Assembly (NCBI RefSeq): GCF_000647975.1
Contig: NZ_JFKE01000010.1
Coordinates: 34,000 to 97,999, forward strand
Source: Actibacterium mucosum KCTC 23349
GTDB taxonomy: Bacteria > Pseudomonadota > Alphaproteobacteria > Rhodobacterales > Rhodobacteraceae
Direction: 5' to 3'
DNA length: 64,000 nt
Shown here one piece after another: positions 37,329 to 46,964 of the stretch (the first letter of the stretch is position 1; each line of letters begins with the position of its first letter). Position numbers and translations under genes: made by a program. Under the pieces are notes generated by a model. The model had not been told where the DNA came from. It did not search any database and saw nothing but the letters and a program-made list of their open reading frames with translations.

Positions 37329-38252
37329 ATGAGCGCCGAAAAACCACGTTCCTTCCAGGAAATCATCCTGCGGCTGCAAGCCTATTGGGGCGCGCAGGGC
37401 TGCGCGGTGCTGCAACCCTATGATATGGAAGTGGGCGCCGGCACGTTCCACCCGGCCACCACCCTGCGTTCGCTGGGCACGCAGCCCTGGGCGGCGGCCT
37501 ATGTGCAACCCTCGCGCCGGCCCACCGACGGGCGCTATGGCGAGAACCCCAACCGGTTGCAGCATTACTATCAGTACCAGGTGCTGATCAAACCCAGCCC
37601 GCCGGACCTGCAAGACCTGTATCTGGGCTCGCTGGCGGCCATCGGCATCGACATGGGCTTGCACGACATCCGCTTTGTCGAGGATGACTGGGAAAGCCCC
37701 ACCCTGGGCGCCTGGGGTCTGGGATGGGAGGTCTGGTGCGACGGGATGGAGGTCAGCCAGTTCACCTATTTCCAACAGGTGGGCGGGCATGACTGCACGC
37801 CGGTTTCGGGCGAGCTGACCTATGGTCTGGAGCGGCTGGCGATGTATGTGCTGGGCGTCGATCACGTGATGGACATGCCCTATAACGACCCGCAAACGCC
37901 CATCGCGCTGAGCTATGGCGATGTCTTTCGCCAGACCGAGGGCGAATACAGCCGCTGGAATTTCGACGTCGCCAATACCGACACGCTGCTGAAGCATTTC
38001 GAAGACGCCGAGGCCGAGTGCGAGGCGATTCTGGATCAACCCTATGACGACCCGAAAACCGGCAAGCGCATCGTGATGGTCCACCCGGCCTATGACCAAT
38101 GCATCAAGGCCAGCCACCTGTTCAACCTGCTGGACGCGCGCGGCGTGATCTCGGTCACCGAGCGTCAGGCCTATATCGGCCGCGTCCGCGCGCTTGCCAA
38201 GAAATGCGCCGATGCTTTCGTGCTGACCGAGGCCGGGGGATATGTGGGGTGA
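37329..38252 (+). CDS. glyQ: Glycyl-tRNA synthetase alpha subunit
   Basis: Catalytic subunit of the bacterial alpha2-beta2 glycyl-tRNA synthetase. 307 residues. It contains the class II core with [37 protein letters not shown] and VGGHDCTPV. The ATG at 37329 ([10 protein letters not shown]) has AGGGCAG upstream; the longer frame to 37281 is not conserved-looking. The stop overlaps the GTG of the next gene (GTGA). glyS is separated by two small genes. Confidence 0.97.
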   Translation: MSAEKPRSFQEIILRLQAYWGAQGCAVLQPYDMEVGAGTFHPATTLRSLGTQPWAAAYVQPSRRPTDGRYGENPNRLQHYYQYQVLIKPSPPDLQDLYLGSLAAIGIDMGLHDIRFVEDDWESPTLGAWGLGWEVWCDGMEVSQFTYFQQVGGHDCTPVSGELTYGLERLAMYVLGVDHVMDMPYNDPQTPIALSYGDVFRQTEGEYSRWNFDVANTDTLLKHFEDAEAECEAILDQPYDDPKTGKRIVMVHPAYDQCIKASHLFNLLDARGVISVTERQAYIGRVRALAKKCADAFVLTEAGGYVG

Positions 38253-38740
38253 GCAGCCTGCAAGGTCATATTTTTGCGCAGTTCAACGAGGTGCGTTGCT
38301 CTCTTGAGGCAAGAACGGTCTCAAGCGGTCGTGTGAACCGCTTTGCTACGGTCTTTGCCAAGGGCAAGTTTGTCGAAGACGCCGACATGAACCCACGACC
38401 CTGGAGCATCCAAGCGCATGGCGATGCCTACATGGAAGTTTTCTTGATCGACGAACCGAAAGAACGGCGAGCTGGAACAGTTGGCAACCTGGGCAGCGAT
38501 GGGAAAAGCATTGAGTTGGACGTTGAGTTTCCAACGTCGATGATTGGTTGGATGCAGAACCTGGTGGGCACGTGTGGACCGGACCAACCTTTGACGCTCC
38601 ACGCTTGGCGTAAGGAGATTGAACCTGATGAGGGAGCGATCTCAACTGATGACAGCGTACACAAGTTTCATGGTTCTGCCCTGCAAAGTGCGTCGCTTTC
38701 GGTGCAACCACGGTTAATTCGCGAACTGGAATCGGAATGA
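38249..38740 (+). CDS. Orphan protein inserted between glyQ and DUF6446
   Basis: 163 residues from a GTG overlapping the glyQ stop (GTGA); its stop overlaps the ATG of the following DUF6446 gene (ATGA). I do not recognise the family. No signal peptide or membrane helix. It is polar, with two Cys, and has a mixed beta-rich appearance ([22 protein letters not shown]). Codon use appears less GC-biased than in glyQ and glyS. In related genomes as I recall them, DUF6446 follows glyQ directly, so this looks like a recent in-operon insertion that preserved translational coupling on both sides. Confidence 0.7.
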   Translation: MSSLQGHIFAQFNEVRCSLEARTVSSGRVNRFATVFAKGKFVEDADMNPRPWSIQAHGDAYMEVFLIDEPKERRAGTVGNLGSDGKSIELDVEFPTSMIGWMQNLVGTCGPDQPLTLHAWRKEIEPDEGAISTDDSVHKFHGSALQSASLSVQPRLIRELESE

Positions 38741-39258
38741 ATGGCAAACTTGTTGCGGGGGCGCTTGTGAGTATTGGCCTGATCGCCGGGGCCGCGATGT
38801 ATTACCTGCAGGTCTACGGCTATTATGAACCGGTGGCCGACACCGGTGATAACCTGCGCCTGACCTCGATCGCGGGTGTGGCCGAGCCGGTGATTTATGA
38901 CAATTTCCAAGCGATCGACGCCGACAGCTCGCCCCTGCGATACCGCGCCTGTTTCACCACGGATATGAGCCAGGCCATGCTGACCGAGACGTTTCAGCTG
39001 TATGAAAACCCCACGCCGCTGACCACCGCGGGGTGGTTCGACTGCTATGACCCCGCCGCCATCGACGCTGCGCTTAAGGATGGCACCGCCACCGCGTATC
39101 TGGGCGAGGCCAATATCGTGTTTGGCATCGACCGCGTAGTTGCCATTTTCGACGATGGCCGTGGCCGCGTCTGGCACCAGATCAACGCCTGTGGCAAAGA
39201 ACATTACGACGGCAACCCGGTGCCCGCCGGGTGCCCGCCGCCCCCTGAGGATAACTGA
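38737..39258 (+). CDS. DUF6446 membrane-anchored protein
   Basis: 173 residues: an N-terminal helix (residues 5-25, GALVSIGLIAGAAMYYLQV) acting as uncleaved anchor or signal, then a periplasmic domain with paired Cys (around RYRACF, WFDCYD, INACGK and the final GCPPPPEDN). It matches the DUF6446 family often found between glyQ and glyS in Rhodobacteraceae; function unknown. ATG overlaps the previous stop, and glyS starts 3 bases after its stop. Confidence 0.85.
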   Translation: MNGKLVAGALVSIGLIAGAAMYYLQVYGYYEPVADTGDNLRLTSIAGVAEPVIYDNFQAIDADSSPLRYRACFTTDMSQAMLTETFQLYENPTPLTTAGWFDCYDPAAIDAALKDGTATAYLGEANIVFGIDRVVAIFDDGRGRVWHQINACGKEHYDGNPVPAGCPPPPEDN

Positions 39259-39261
39259 CCC

Positions 39262-41481
39262 ATGCCTGACCTTCTGATCGAACTCTTCTCCGAAGAGATC
39301 CCGGCCCGTATGCAGGCCCGCGCGCGCGCCGATCTGCAAAAGCTGATCACCGACGGTTTGGTTGAGGGTGGCCTGACCTATGCCTCGGCCGCCGCGTTTT
39401 CGACCCCGCGCCGTCTGGCGCTGACGGTTGAGGGGCTGAACGACGAAAGCCCGACCCTGCGTGAGGAGCGCAAAGGCCCCCGCGTCGATGCGCCCGACAA
39501 GGCGATCGAAGGGTTCCTGCGCGCCACCGGTCTGACCCGCGAACAGCTGGACGTGCGGGACGAGAAAAAGGGGCAGGTCTATTTCGCCAGCATCGAAAAG
39601 CCGGGCCGCCCGGCGGCGCAGATCGTGGCTGAAGTGCTGGAGAAAACGATCCGCAATTTCCCTTGGCCGAAATCGATGCGTTGGGGTGCAGGCAGCCTGC
39701 GTTGGGTGCGGCCGCTGCACACGATCCTGTGCATTCTCAGCCGCGAAGACGGGGCCGAGATCGTGCCGCTGAATATCGACGGCATCACCGCGGGCGACAC
39801 CACGCAGGGCCACCGGTTCATGGCGGCCGGCGAGATCCGGGTCACCGGCTTTGACGACTACGCCGCCAAGCTGAAACGCGCCAAGGTGATCATTGATCAG
39901 GCCGAGCGGGCCGAGACGATCTGGCACGATGCCACCAACATGGCCTTCGCGCAGGGCCTGGAAGTGGTCGAGGACAAGGGCCTGCTGACCGAGGTCGCCG
40001 GGCTGGTCGAATGGCCGGTGGTTCTGATGGGCGAAATCGGCGATGATTTCCTGAACCTGCCGCCCGAAGTTCTTCAAACTTCGATGAAGGAACACCAGAA
40101 ATTCTTTTCAGTTTCGGACCCGAAGACCGGCAAAATTTTAAAGTTTGTCACCGTGGCCAACCGCGAGACCACCGATAACGGTGCCACGATCCTGGCGGGC
40201 AACCAAAAGGTTCTGGCCGCCCGTCTGTCGGATGCCAAGTTCTTTTGGGAAAACGACCTGCGCGTCGCCACCTCGGATACCGATCAGTGGGTGCGCGCGC
40301 TGGATAACGTGACCTTCCACAACAAGCTGGGCACCCAGGCCGCGCGGATCGATCGCATCGCTGCATTGGCCGCCGAGATTGCGCCCGCCGTGGGTGCCGA
40401 GGCCGATCTGGCCGCGCAGGCGGCGCGGTTTGCCAAGGCCGACCTCAGCTCGGAAATGGTCTATGAATTCCCGGAACTTCAAGGGCTTATGGGCCGCTAC
40501 TACGCGCAGGCCGCGGGTATGGATGACGCCATCGCCGCCGCCGCACAGGACCACTACGCGCCGCTTGGCCCGTCGGATGACGTGCCCACGGCGCCGGTCT
40601 CGGTTGCCGTGGCGCTGGCCGACAAGCTGGACCTTTTGACCGGGTTCTGGGCCATTGACGAGAAACCCACCGGCTCCAAAGACCCGTTCGCGCTGCGCCG
40701 GGCGGCGCTGGGGGTGATCCGGATTGCGTTGGAAAACGGTCTGCGCCTGAAACTGGATCGCTTTGTTGATGCCCAATTGCTGCGTCACAAAGCGAAGCTG
40801 GTCGAAGACGTGAATGAAGCCGAAGTGCTTGATCTGTTGGAAGAAATTGCCGCGCGTGGCGTGTTCGGTGCTGCCTTTAACACGCTGCGTGAACGGTTGG
40901 ACGGCGATGCGTCGAACGGGTTGCAAGCAATTGGTGCCGAGCTGCCGGACAAATCGGTGAACCTGCTGTCCTTCTTCCATGACCGTCTGAAAGTTTACCT
41001 GCGCGATCAGGGGCTTAAGCATGACGTCATCGACGCCTGTCTGGCCATGCCGGGCAATGACGACCTGACGTTGGTGGTGGCGCGGGCCCGCGCGCTGGCC
41101 GAGGTTCTGGCGACCGAAGATGGCGAGAACCTGGTGCAGGGCTTCAAGCGCGCCAACAACATCCTGACCCAGGCGCAGGAAAAGGACGGGGTCGAGTATT
41201 CCTATGGCGCCGATCCGAAATTCGCCGAAGCGGACGAGGAAAAGGCGCTGTTTGCGGCGCTGGAGACCTCGAAACCCGCCATCGATGCAGCGCTTGAGGC
41301 CGAGGATTTTGCAGCCGCAATGTCGGGTATGGCCGCGCTGCGCCCTGCGGTGGATGCGTTTTTCGAGGCGGTTCAGGTGAATGCTGACAGCGACGTGCTG
41401 CGGCGTAACAGGTTGAATTTGCTGAACATGATCCGTGAAGCTTGCCTGGGCGTGGCGGATTTGACGCGCATCGAGGGCTAG
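39262..41481 (+). CDS. glyS: Glycyl-tRNA synthetase beta subunit
   Basis: tRNA-recognising subunit of glycyl-tRNA synthetase. 739 residues, slightly above the common ~690. It begins PDLLIELFSEEIPARMQ, the family N terminus, and contains VLQTSMKEHQKFFSV and KDPFALRRAALGVIRI. The C-terminal anticodon-binding region ends LLNMIREACLGVADLTRIEG. The operon with glyQ is interrupted by two small genes but all starts and stops remain tightly packed. Confidence 0.97.
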   Translation: MPDLLIELFSEEIPARMQARARADLQKLITDGLVEGGLTYASAAAFSTPRRLALTVEGLNDESPTLREERKGPRVDAPDKAIEGFLRATGLTREQLDVRDEKKGQVYFASIEKPGRPAAQIVAEVLEKTIRNFPWPKSMRWGAGSLRWVRPLHTILCILSREDGAEIVPLNIDGITAGDTTQGHRFMAAGEIRVTGFDDYAAKLKRAKVIIDQAERAETIWHDATNMAFAQGLEVVEDKGLLTEVAGLVEWPVVLMGEIGDDFLNLPPEVLQTSMKEHQKFFSVSDPKTGKILKFVTVANRETTDNGATILAGNQKVLAARLSDAKFFWENDLRVATSDTDQWVRALDNVTFHNKLGTQAARIDRIAALAAEIAPAVGAEADLAAQAARFAKADLSSEMVYEFPELQGLMGRYYAQAAGMDDAIAAAAQDHYAPLGPSDDVPTAPVSVAVALADKLDLLTGFWAIDEKPTGSKDPFALRRAALGVIRIALENGLRLKLDRFVDAQLLRHKAKLVEDVNEAEVLDLLEEIAARGVFGAAFNTLRERLDGDASNGLQAIGAELPDKSVNLLSFFHDRLKVYLRDQGLKHDVIDACLAMPGNDDLTLVVARARALAEVLATEDGENLVQGFKRANNILTQAQEKDGVEYSYGADPKFAEADEEKALFAALETSKPAIDAALEAEDFAAAMSGMAALRPAVDAFFEAVQVNADSDVLRRNRLNLLNMIREACLGVADLTRIEG

Positions 41482-41548
41482 GCGCGACATTCGCGGGGCT
41501 TGCGATAATTGCCATAGGGCGTATCGTTCGTATCGGGAGGATGCTGCG

Positions 41549-44098
41549 GTGCAGAAGATGACGGCCCCAGAGCCATACGCGCGCATCACGCCAACGGCCG
41601 ATATTCGGAATTCGGCCCATGGCGGGCGGGCGAAGTGCCTGCAAAGACTGGTTCGGTTGGACATGCCGGTGCCGGCAACGGTGGCTTTGCCGTTTGGCAC
41701 CGTGCGCAAACTGGCGATGGGCCACGCACCGGATGTGCCTGCAATCCTTGCAGAATTCGGCGACGGGCCTTTGGTGTCCGTGCGGCCCAGTTCAGAAGAT
41801 CCGGATTGGGGCGGGCCTGGTGCAATCCTGAATATTGGCATGAACCAGACGCGCCACGCGGCGCTGACTGATGAGTTGGGCCAAGAAGCCGCCGATACAC
41901 TTTATCTGCGGTTCATTCAGACCTTCGCGGTGCATGTCGCCCGGTTGGACCCCGACGAATTCTCCACCACCCGGGCCAGTGCATCCACGATTGCCCAGGC
42001 GCTGAAGGCGTTTGAGGACGAAACGGATGATCTTTTCCCGCAAGACCCGGTCACCCAGTTAACGCAGGTGCTGCGCGCCATGGCGCAGGCGTGGGAGGGC
42101 ACAACAGCGCGTCTGCTGCGGCAGGCCAAGGGCGCGCCGGCCGATGCGGGGCTGGGCCTTGTGGTGCAGGAAATGGCGATGGGGCTGGGCCCGGGCGAAA
42201 GCGGCTCGGGCGTGATCCAGTTTGCCAATTCGGCGACGGGGCAGCGTCAGATTGTGGGCCGTTACCTGTCCAAGGGGCAGGGACGGGCCTCGCTGACGGG
42301 GGGCAGTGCCGAATTGTTCATGACCCGCGACCCGCGGGGGCCTTCGTTGGAAGAACGATCGCCCGAAGCGTTTGCACAGCTTTGCGCGTTGGGCGACAAG
42401 GCCCGGGTGCGGCTGCGCGAAGAGATGCAAATTGAGTTCACCATCGAGAATGGCGGTCTCAAGGTGCTGGATGCGGTTCGGATTGCGCGCAACGCGCGCG
42501 CGGCAGTACGGATCGCGGTGGATCTGGCGCAGGATGGCGTGATTGAACGTGACGATGCGTTGTTACGTGTACAGCCACGTGCGTTGACCGAACTTTTGCA
42601 CAAACAGGTGGATCCAAGGGGCAGCCGTGATCGGGTGGCTCTGGGTATTGCCGCCAGCCCGGGTGCGGCGGCGGGTAAGGTCGTGTTCAGCTCGGCCGCG
42701 GCGCAGGCCTCGGCCGCGCGGGGCGAGGCTTGTATTCTGGTCCGCCGCGAGACCACGCCCGAAGACATTCGCGGCATGCATGCGGCGGCCGGGGTTCTGA
42801 CTGAACGCGGGGGCATGACCAGCCACGCAGCCGTGATCGCTCGGGGGCTTGGGCTGCCTGCGGTTGTGGGGGCTTCGGGTCTGGTGCTGAACCGGCGCGA
42901 CAAAAGCTTTCGCGTGGCCGATGGCCGGGTGATCCGCGAGGGCGATGTGATCACCGTCGATGGCACCAGCGGCGAAGCGCTGGCCGGTACGGTCGACATG
43001 CTGGAACCGGCTTTGGACGACGCGTTTCAAGCCCTGTTGGAATGGGCCGAGGACGCATGTGACATTGGTGTGCGCGCAAATGCTGACACGCCCGAGGACG
43101 CCAAGAATGCGCGGATGTTCGGCGCCGACGGCATTGGCCTGTGCCGAACCGAGCATATGTTCTTTGAAGAAGACCGTCTGACGGTGATGCGCGAGATGAT
43201 CTTTGCCAACACGGCACAGGACCGGGCGGCGGCTTTGGAACAGTTGCTGCCAATGCAGCGAGTCGATTTCACCCGCCTGTTCGACATCATGCAGGGCAGC
43301 CCGGTTTGCATCCGTCTGTTTGACCCGCCCCTGCACGAATTCCTGCCGCATGACCGCGAAGGCATGCGAGAGCTGGCCACGGCGCTGGATCTGCCTTTGT
43401 CGGATGTGACGCGCCGCATTGATGCGTTGACCGAGTTCAACCCGATGCTGGGGATGCGCGGGGTGCGGCTGGGCATCACCGTGCCCGAGATCTATGACAT
43501 GCAGGCCCGTGCCATTTTCGAAGCAACGATCACGGCGCAGCGCAATGGCATTATCGTGGTGCCCGAGATCATGATCCCGTTGGTTTCGGCCAAACGCGAA
43601 GTGGAATTGGTGAAGTCCCGTATCGACGCGGTGGCAGCCGCTGTGCGCACCGCCGAAGCGGCCGAGTTCGACTATCGGTTGGGCGTCATGGTGGAAACCC
43701 CGCGTGCAGCCCTGCGATCGGGCGAGATTGCACATCATGCCTCGTTCCTCAGCTTTGGCACCAATGACCTGACACAGATGACCTATGGCCTCAGTCGCGA
43801 CGACGCGGGGCGGTTCATGGGGCCCTATGTGCAGCAGGAAGTGTTTCCCGAAGACCCGTTTCACTCGCTGGATGTCGAAGGGGTGGGTGAACTGCTTGAG
43901 ATCGGCTCGGACCGCGGGCGCAAGACCCGGCCTGATGTCGTGCTGTCGGTTTGTGGCGAGCATGGGGGGAACCCCGAATCTATCGCGTTTTGCCGAAATG
44001 CCGGGTTCAATTATGTGTCATGTTCGCCATTTCGCGTACCGATTGCGCGCCTTGCAGCGGCGCATCACGCATTGAACGACCCCAACGCAGATATGTAA
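41549..44098 (+). CDS. Pyruvate, phosphate dikinase-like PEP-utilising enzyme with divergent nucleotide-binding half
   Basis: 849 residues from a GTG at 41549 with GGGAGG at 41535-41540. The swivelling phosphohistidine domain is intact (GGMTSHAAV, His426), as is the C-terminal PEP/pyruvate barrel (CGEHGG near the end, LGVMVETPRA, SFGTNDLTQ). The N-terminal ATP-grasp half is divergent: the usual GGKGANL reads GGRAKCL, and the SMPGMMDT segment is replaced by DWGGPGA. It may be a PPDK with altered nucleotide handling or a PEP-dependent transferase. It follows glyS by 67 bases. Canonical PPDK is possible but less certain. Confidence 0.83.
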   Translation: MQKMTAPEPYARITPTADIRNSAHGGRAKCLQRLVRLDMPVPATVALPFGTVRKLAMGHAPDVPAILAEFGDGPLVSVRPSSEDPDWGGPGAILNIGMNQTRHAALTDELGQEAADTLYLRFIQTFAVHVARLDPDEFSTTRASASTIAQALKAFEDETDDLFPQDPVTQLTQVLRAMAQAWEGTTARLLRQAKGAPADAGLGLVVQEMAMGLGPGESGSGVIQFANSATGQRQIVGRYLSKGQGRASLTGGSAELFMTRDPRGPSLEERSPEAFAQLCALGDKARVRLREEMQIEFTIENGGLKVLDAVRIARNARAAVRIAVDLAQDGVIERDDALLRVQPRALTELLHKQVDPRGSRDRVALGIAASPGAAAGKVVFSSAAAQASAARGEACILVRRETTPEDIRGMHAAAGVLTERGGMTSHAAVIARGLGLPAVVGASGLVLNRRDKSFRVADGRVIREGDVITVDGTSGEALAGTVDMLEPALDDAFQALLEWAEDACDIGVRANADTPEDAKNARMFGADGIGLCRTEHMFFEEDRLTVMREMIFANTAQDRAAALEQLLPMQRVDFTRLFDIMQGSPVCIRLFDPPLHEFLPHDREGMRELATALDLPLSDVTRRIDALTEFNPMLGMRGVRLGITVPEIYDMQARAIFEATITAQRNGIIVVPEIMIPLVSAKREVELVKSRIDAVAAAVRTAEAAEFDYRLGVMVETPRAALRSGEIAHHASFLSFGTNDLTQMTYGLSRDDAGRFMGPYVQQEVFPEDPFHSLDVEGVGELLEIGSDRGRKTRPDVVLSVCGEHGGNPESIAFCRNAGFNYVSCSPFRVPIARLAAAHHALNDPNADM

Positions 44099-44159
44099 TT
44101 TTCGCTTTTTTACAAATGGTTACACCAGTTTCGGCGCAGTTGCGGCAATTTGGATTGGT

Positions 44160-44200
44160 CCAGATGTCCCGCATCTGGGCGTCAGCGACTGGACGTTTTT
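44160..44200 (+). terminator. Candidate terminator after the PPDK-like gene
   Basis: Two successive hairpins: CCAGATG (44160-44166) with CATCTGG (44172-44178), then CGTCAG (44180-44185) with CTGGACG (44189-44195, one bulge), followed by five T residues (44196-44200) and a second T-run at 44203-44208. It ends 57 bases before the cell-wall hydrolase gene. Confidence 0.5.
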
Positions 44201-44264
44201 AAGTTTTTGCCTTAACAGCCAGCGTTGCGGTTCGCATGACAACCGCGCCACCGGTGGGGATAAA

Positions 44265-44954
44265 ATGCTGAAGTTTAAGGGACGGGCGCTTTGCGCCCTT
44301 GTTTGCGTTGTTGTGTTTGCAGGCGGGTATCCTGCGCCTTCCAAAGCCAGCGAGGCCGCGGAAGATGTAAAGCCAACGCTGCCCCTTACGCGTATTCTCG
44401 ATGTAGAGCGCAAAGCAATTTCCAATATCCGTGTCAGTCGCCTTGAGCGTTTGCTTGGCCTTCCGAAGGTTAGCAAGAAGTCGGAATTGGGTGAAGAAAT
44501 CCAGTACGACCGCGCATGGATCGACGCATATCCCAAGGCCAAAGGGGACGCCCAATGGGCATGTCTGGCCGAAGCGCTGTATTTTGAGGCACGTGGTGAA
44601 AGCGTCAAAGGCCAATTCGCCGTGGCCGAGGTTATAATGAACCGCGTTTCTTCGTCGGCTTTCCCGTCGACTGTCTGCGGTGTGGTGAACCAGGGAACCG
44701 GGCGCAAATACCAGTGCCAGTTTACTTATACTTGCGACGGCCATGACGAGAAGATCCATGAGCCTGAGGCATTCGCCCGTGTCGGCAAAATCGCCAAGCT
44801 GATGTTGGACGGCGCCGCACGGCCGTTGACCGATGGGGCCACCCACTATCACACGCGCGCTGTATCGCCGCGTTGGGCGCGTCAGTTTCCACGAACAGCG
44901 ACCATCGGCTTCCACCATTTCTATCGTATGCCCACGCGCGTAAGCTCGAACTGA
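44265..44954 (+). CDS. Periplasmic cell-wall hydrolase (SleB/CwlJ family)
   Basis: 229 residues with an N-terminal signal (about 1-29). The catalytic domain starts near ACLAEALYFEARGE, the family hallmark containing the catalytic Glu, and continues with VAEVIMNRV, QCQFTYTCDG and ATHYHTRAV. Hydrolyses peptidoglycan; in spore formers this family cleaves cortex, in alphaproteobacteria the role is probably wall remodelling. It precedes folB by 63 bp on the same strand. Confidence 0.9.
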   Translation: MLKFKGRALCALVCVVVFAGGYPAPSKASEAAEDVKPTLPLTRILDVERKAISNIRVSRLERLLGLPKVSKKSELGEEIQYDRAWIDAYPKAKGDAQWACLAEALYFEARGESVKGQFAVAEVIMNRVSSSAFPSTVCGVVNQGTGRKYQCQFTYTCDGHDEKIHEPEAFARVGKIAKLMLDGAARPLTDGATHYHTRAVSPRWARQFPRTATIGFHHFYRMPTRVSSN

Positions 44955-45017
44955 TCGCTTGCAAATCGGCGCTGCGGGCTTATTTTGGCGGCCTTGCATC
45001 AATGAGGGGTCGCCACG

Positions 45018-45944
45018 ATGACCACTGAGCTTTCGCTGGCCTTCGAACATCCGCTTGCCCGAGCCGTGGCCAACCCGGAAGGCGCCGCGACGCGTGATCG
45101 GATTTCACTGCGCGACCATGTGGTGAGCGTGGAAATCGGCGCTTTTCAGTCAGAGCGTGGTGCGACCCAAAGATTGCGTTTCAACGTCGTGGTAGAACTG
45201 GCACCACAGAATGCACCGTTGGATGACGATGTTGATCGGGTCCTGTCCTATGACACGATCACCGATGCCATCCACGAGGCGCTTGCGGACGAACGTTTGA
45301 ACCTGCTGGAAACCCTCGCCGAGAAAGTTGCGCAACGACTTCTTGCCGAACCGCAGCCGCTGCGTGTTTTTGTGCGGATCGAAAAGCTGGACCGTGGACC
45401 CGGCGCGCTGGGCGTTGAGATTGAGCGCAGCCGTGCCAGTGTTCAACCACGTTTGGCTGCCGCTCTGCCGCTGCCCTCGGTCGTTTTCCTGGACAATCTC
45501 GCGATGGCCGACCCGCAACTGCCCGCATGGCTGGACGCGTTAGAGGCGCAGGACGCACCGGTGGTTCTGTGCGTTGGCCCGGCTGACATCGCAACACCGA
45601 AATCCGCCGTCCCGGCAGCACAACGGCGTATTGATCTTCTGGCCATTGAACAAAACGCGTGGGTTCTTGCCGGGCGTGATCGGCGCTGCGTTGTGACCAG
45701 TACCCGGACCGAGATCGATTGGGCCATCAAGAACGGCAATATCTGTGTCTGGGCCCCATCCAAAATCGTTTTGGACGCTGTGGATGGGCCGTCTGCCGGG
45801 CCAAATGACGCGGTTGCCCTGAGCAAGTGGTTTGCAGAGGAATTTGCTGCCACCCGTTTCTTGGTGATCAGCGATGCCGCGGCGACACTGGATGGTGTCG
45901 AACAAGTTGCGCCCGCCCGCGCGATCGAGGTGATTGCAGGGTAA
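45018..45944 (+). CDS. folB: Dihydroneopterin aldolase-like protein with C-terminal extension
   Basis: 308 residues, over twice the usual ~120. Residues ~27-138 align with FolB: Glu46 and Tyr78 (in LSY) match catalytic E21 and Y53 of the E. coli enzyme, and Glu98 matches the pterin-binding glutamate. The position of the catalytic Lys98 of E. coli reads Arg126 (KLDRGPG), by eye alignment. Residues ~140-308 form an additional alpha/beta domain with Rossmann-like alternation (VVFLDNLAMADP, VVLCVGPADI, RFLVISDAAA) that I do not recognise. Downstream folP, 6 bp away, supports a folate role. Confidence 0.82.
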   Translation: MTTELSLAFEHPLARAVANPEGAATRDRISLRDHVVSVEIGAFQSERGATQRLRFNVVVELAPQNAPLDDDVDRVLSYDTITDAIHEALADERLNLLETLAEKVAQRLLAEPQPLRVFVRIEKLDRGPGALGVEIERSRASVQPRLAAALPLPSVVFLDNLAMADPQLPAWLDALEAQDAPVVLCVGPADIATPKSAVPAAQRRIDLLAIEQNAWVLAGRDRRCVVTSTRTEIDWAIKNGNICVWAPSKIVLDAVDGPSAGPNDAVALSKWFAEEFAATRFLVISDAAATLDGVEQVAPARAIEVIAG

Positions 45945-45950
45945 GAGCGG

Positions 45951-46964
45951 ATGCCGAACGTCTATTACCGACCGATCGCCCAAACAGATCCCTCTCGACC
46001 TAAAGGCGCGTTGCCAATTGCAGGGGGGTGGACATGGTTTGATCGCGTGGAGCGTATAGAGCGCAACGGCGTGCGTGACATCGTCCCGGCGGCGGACGTG
46101 CCGGAACCGCTGCTGCAACGCATTTCAGAACCTCGCAGCCCGATTGCCGGTGTGCCGAAAAACCGCCCCGGGTTGATGGGTATCCTCAACGTAACGCCGG
46201 ACAGCTTTTCTGATGGTGGGCGGTTTTTTGACCCCGAAGCCGCGATTGTGCAGTCCAACCGGATGCTGGCCGAAGGTGCGGATATTCTGGATATCGGCGG
46301 TGAAAGCACGCGCCCCGGTGCGGCTCTTGTCCTCGAAGAGGACGAAATTGCGCGCACTGTCCCGGTCATCCAAGCGTTGCGGCAGGCAGGAACTCGCGCA
46401 CCCGTTTCGATCGACACCCGCAAGTCGCAGGTTGCCAGGGCCGCGTTGGCTGCAGGCGCTGATCTGGTGAACGATGTTTCCGCCTTCAGCTTTGATCCCA
46501 ACATGGCCGCAACTGTGTCAGAGGCCACGGCACCCGTCTGTCTTATGCATGCCCAAGGCACCCCGGATGTCATGCAGGATGCGCCGCGCTATGATGACGT
46601 GTTGCTGGATGTCTATGATTTTCTTGCGGAAAAGCTGTGCCTTGCCGAACGTGCAGGCATCCCGCGCGCGCGCGTTCTGGTGGATCCCGGTATCGGCTTT
46701 GGTAAGACATTGGACCACAATCTTGCACTGCTGCGCGGTGTGTCGCTGTTCCACAGCCTTGGGTGCAGCATCCTTGTCGGGGCCTCGCGAAAGCGGTTCA
46801 TCGGTACGATCACCGGCGTGGTAACCGCTGAGGATCGTGTTGCCGGTTCGGTTGCCGTTGCGCTGGCGGCGGCGGCACAGGGTGTGCAGGTGCTGCGCGT
46901 TCATGATATCAGCGAGACAAGACAGGCCCTGACAATGGCCGGCAAACTTTGGGGCACCCGATGA
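45951..46964 (+). CDS. folP: Dihydropteroate synthase
   Basis: Joins the pterin diphosphate with p-aminobenzoate to give dihydropteroate, the sulfonamide target. 337 residues, about 60 longer at the N terminus than the minimal enzyme. Core motifs are [41 protein letters not shown] and DPGIGFGKT. Located between folB and glmM; its stop overlaps the glmM ATG by 4 nt, and the folB-folP-glmM order is common in proteobacteria. Confidence 0.97.
   Translation: MPNVYYRPIAQTDPSRPKGALPIAGGWTWFDRVERIERNGVRDIVPAADVPEPLLQRISEPRSPIAGVPKNRPGLMGILNVTPDSFSDGGRFFDPEAAIVQSNRMLAEGADILDIGGESTRPGAALVLEEDEIARTVPVIQALRQAGTRAPVSIDTRKSQVARAALAAGADLVNDVSAFSFDPNMAATVSEATAPVCLMHAQGTPDVMQDAPRYDDVLLDVYDFLAEKLCLAERAGIPRARVLVDPGIGFGKTLDHNLALLRGVSLFHSLGCSILVGASRKRFIGTITGVVTAEDRVAGSVAVALAAAAQGVQVLRVHDISETRQALTMAGKLWGTR

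Noticed and set aside
38711..38727. CtrA-like GGTTAATTCGCGA in the orphan gene
   Set aside because: It matches the left half of the 57521 box, but the second TTAA is missing and it is inside a coding region.
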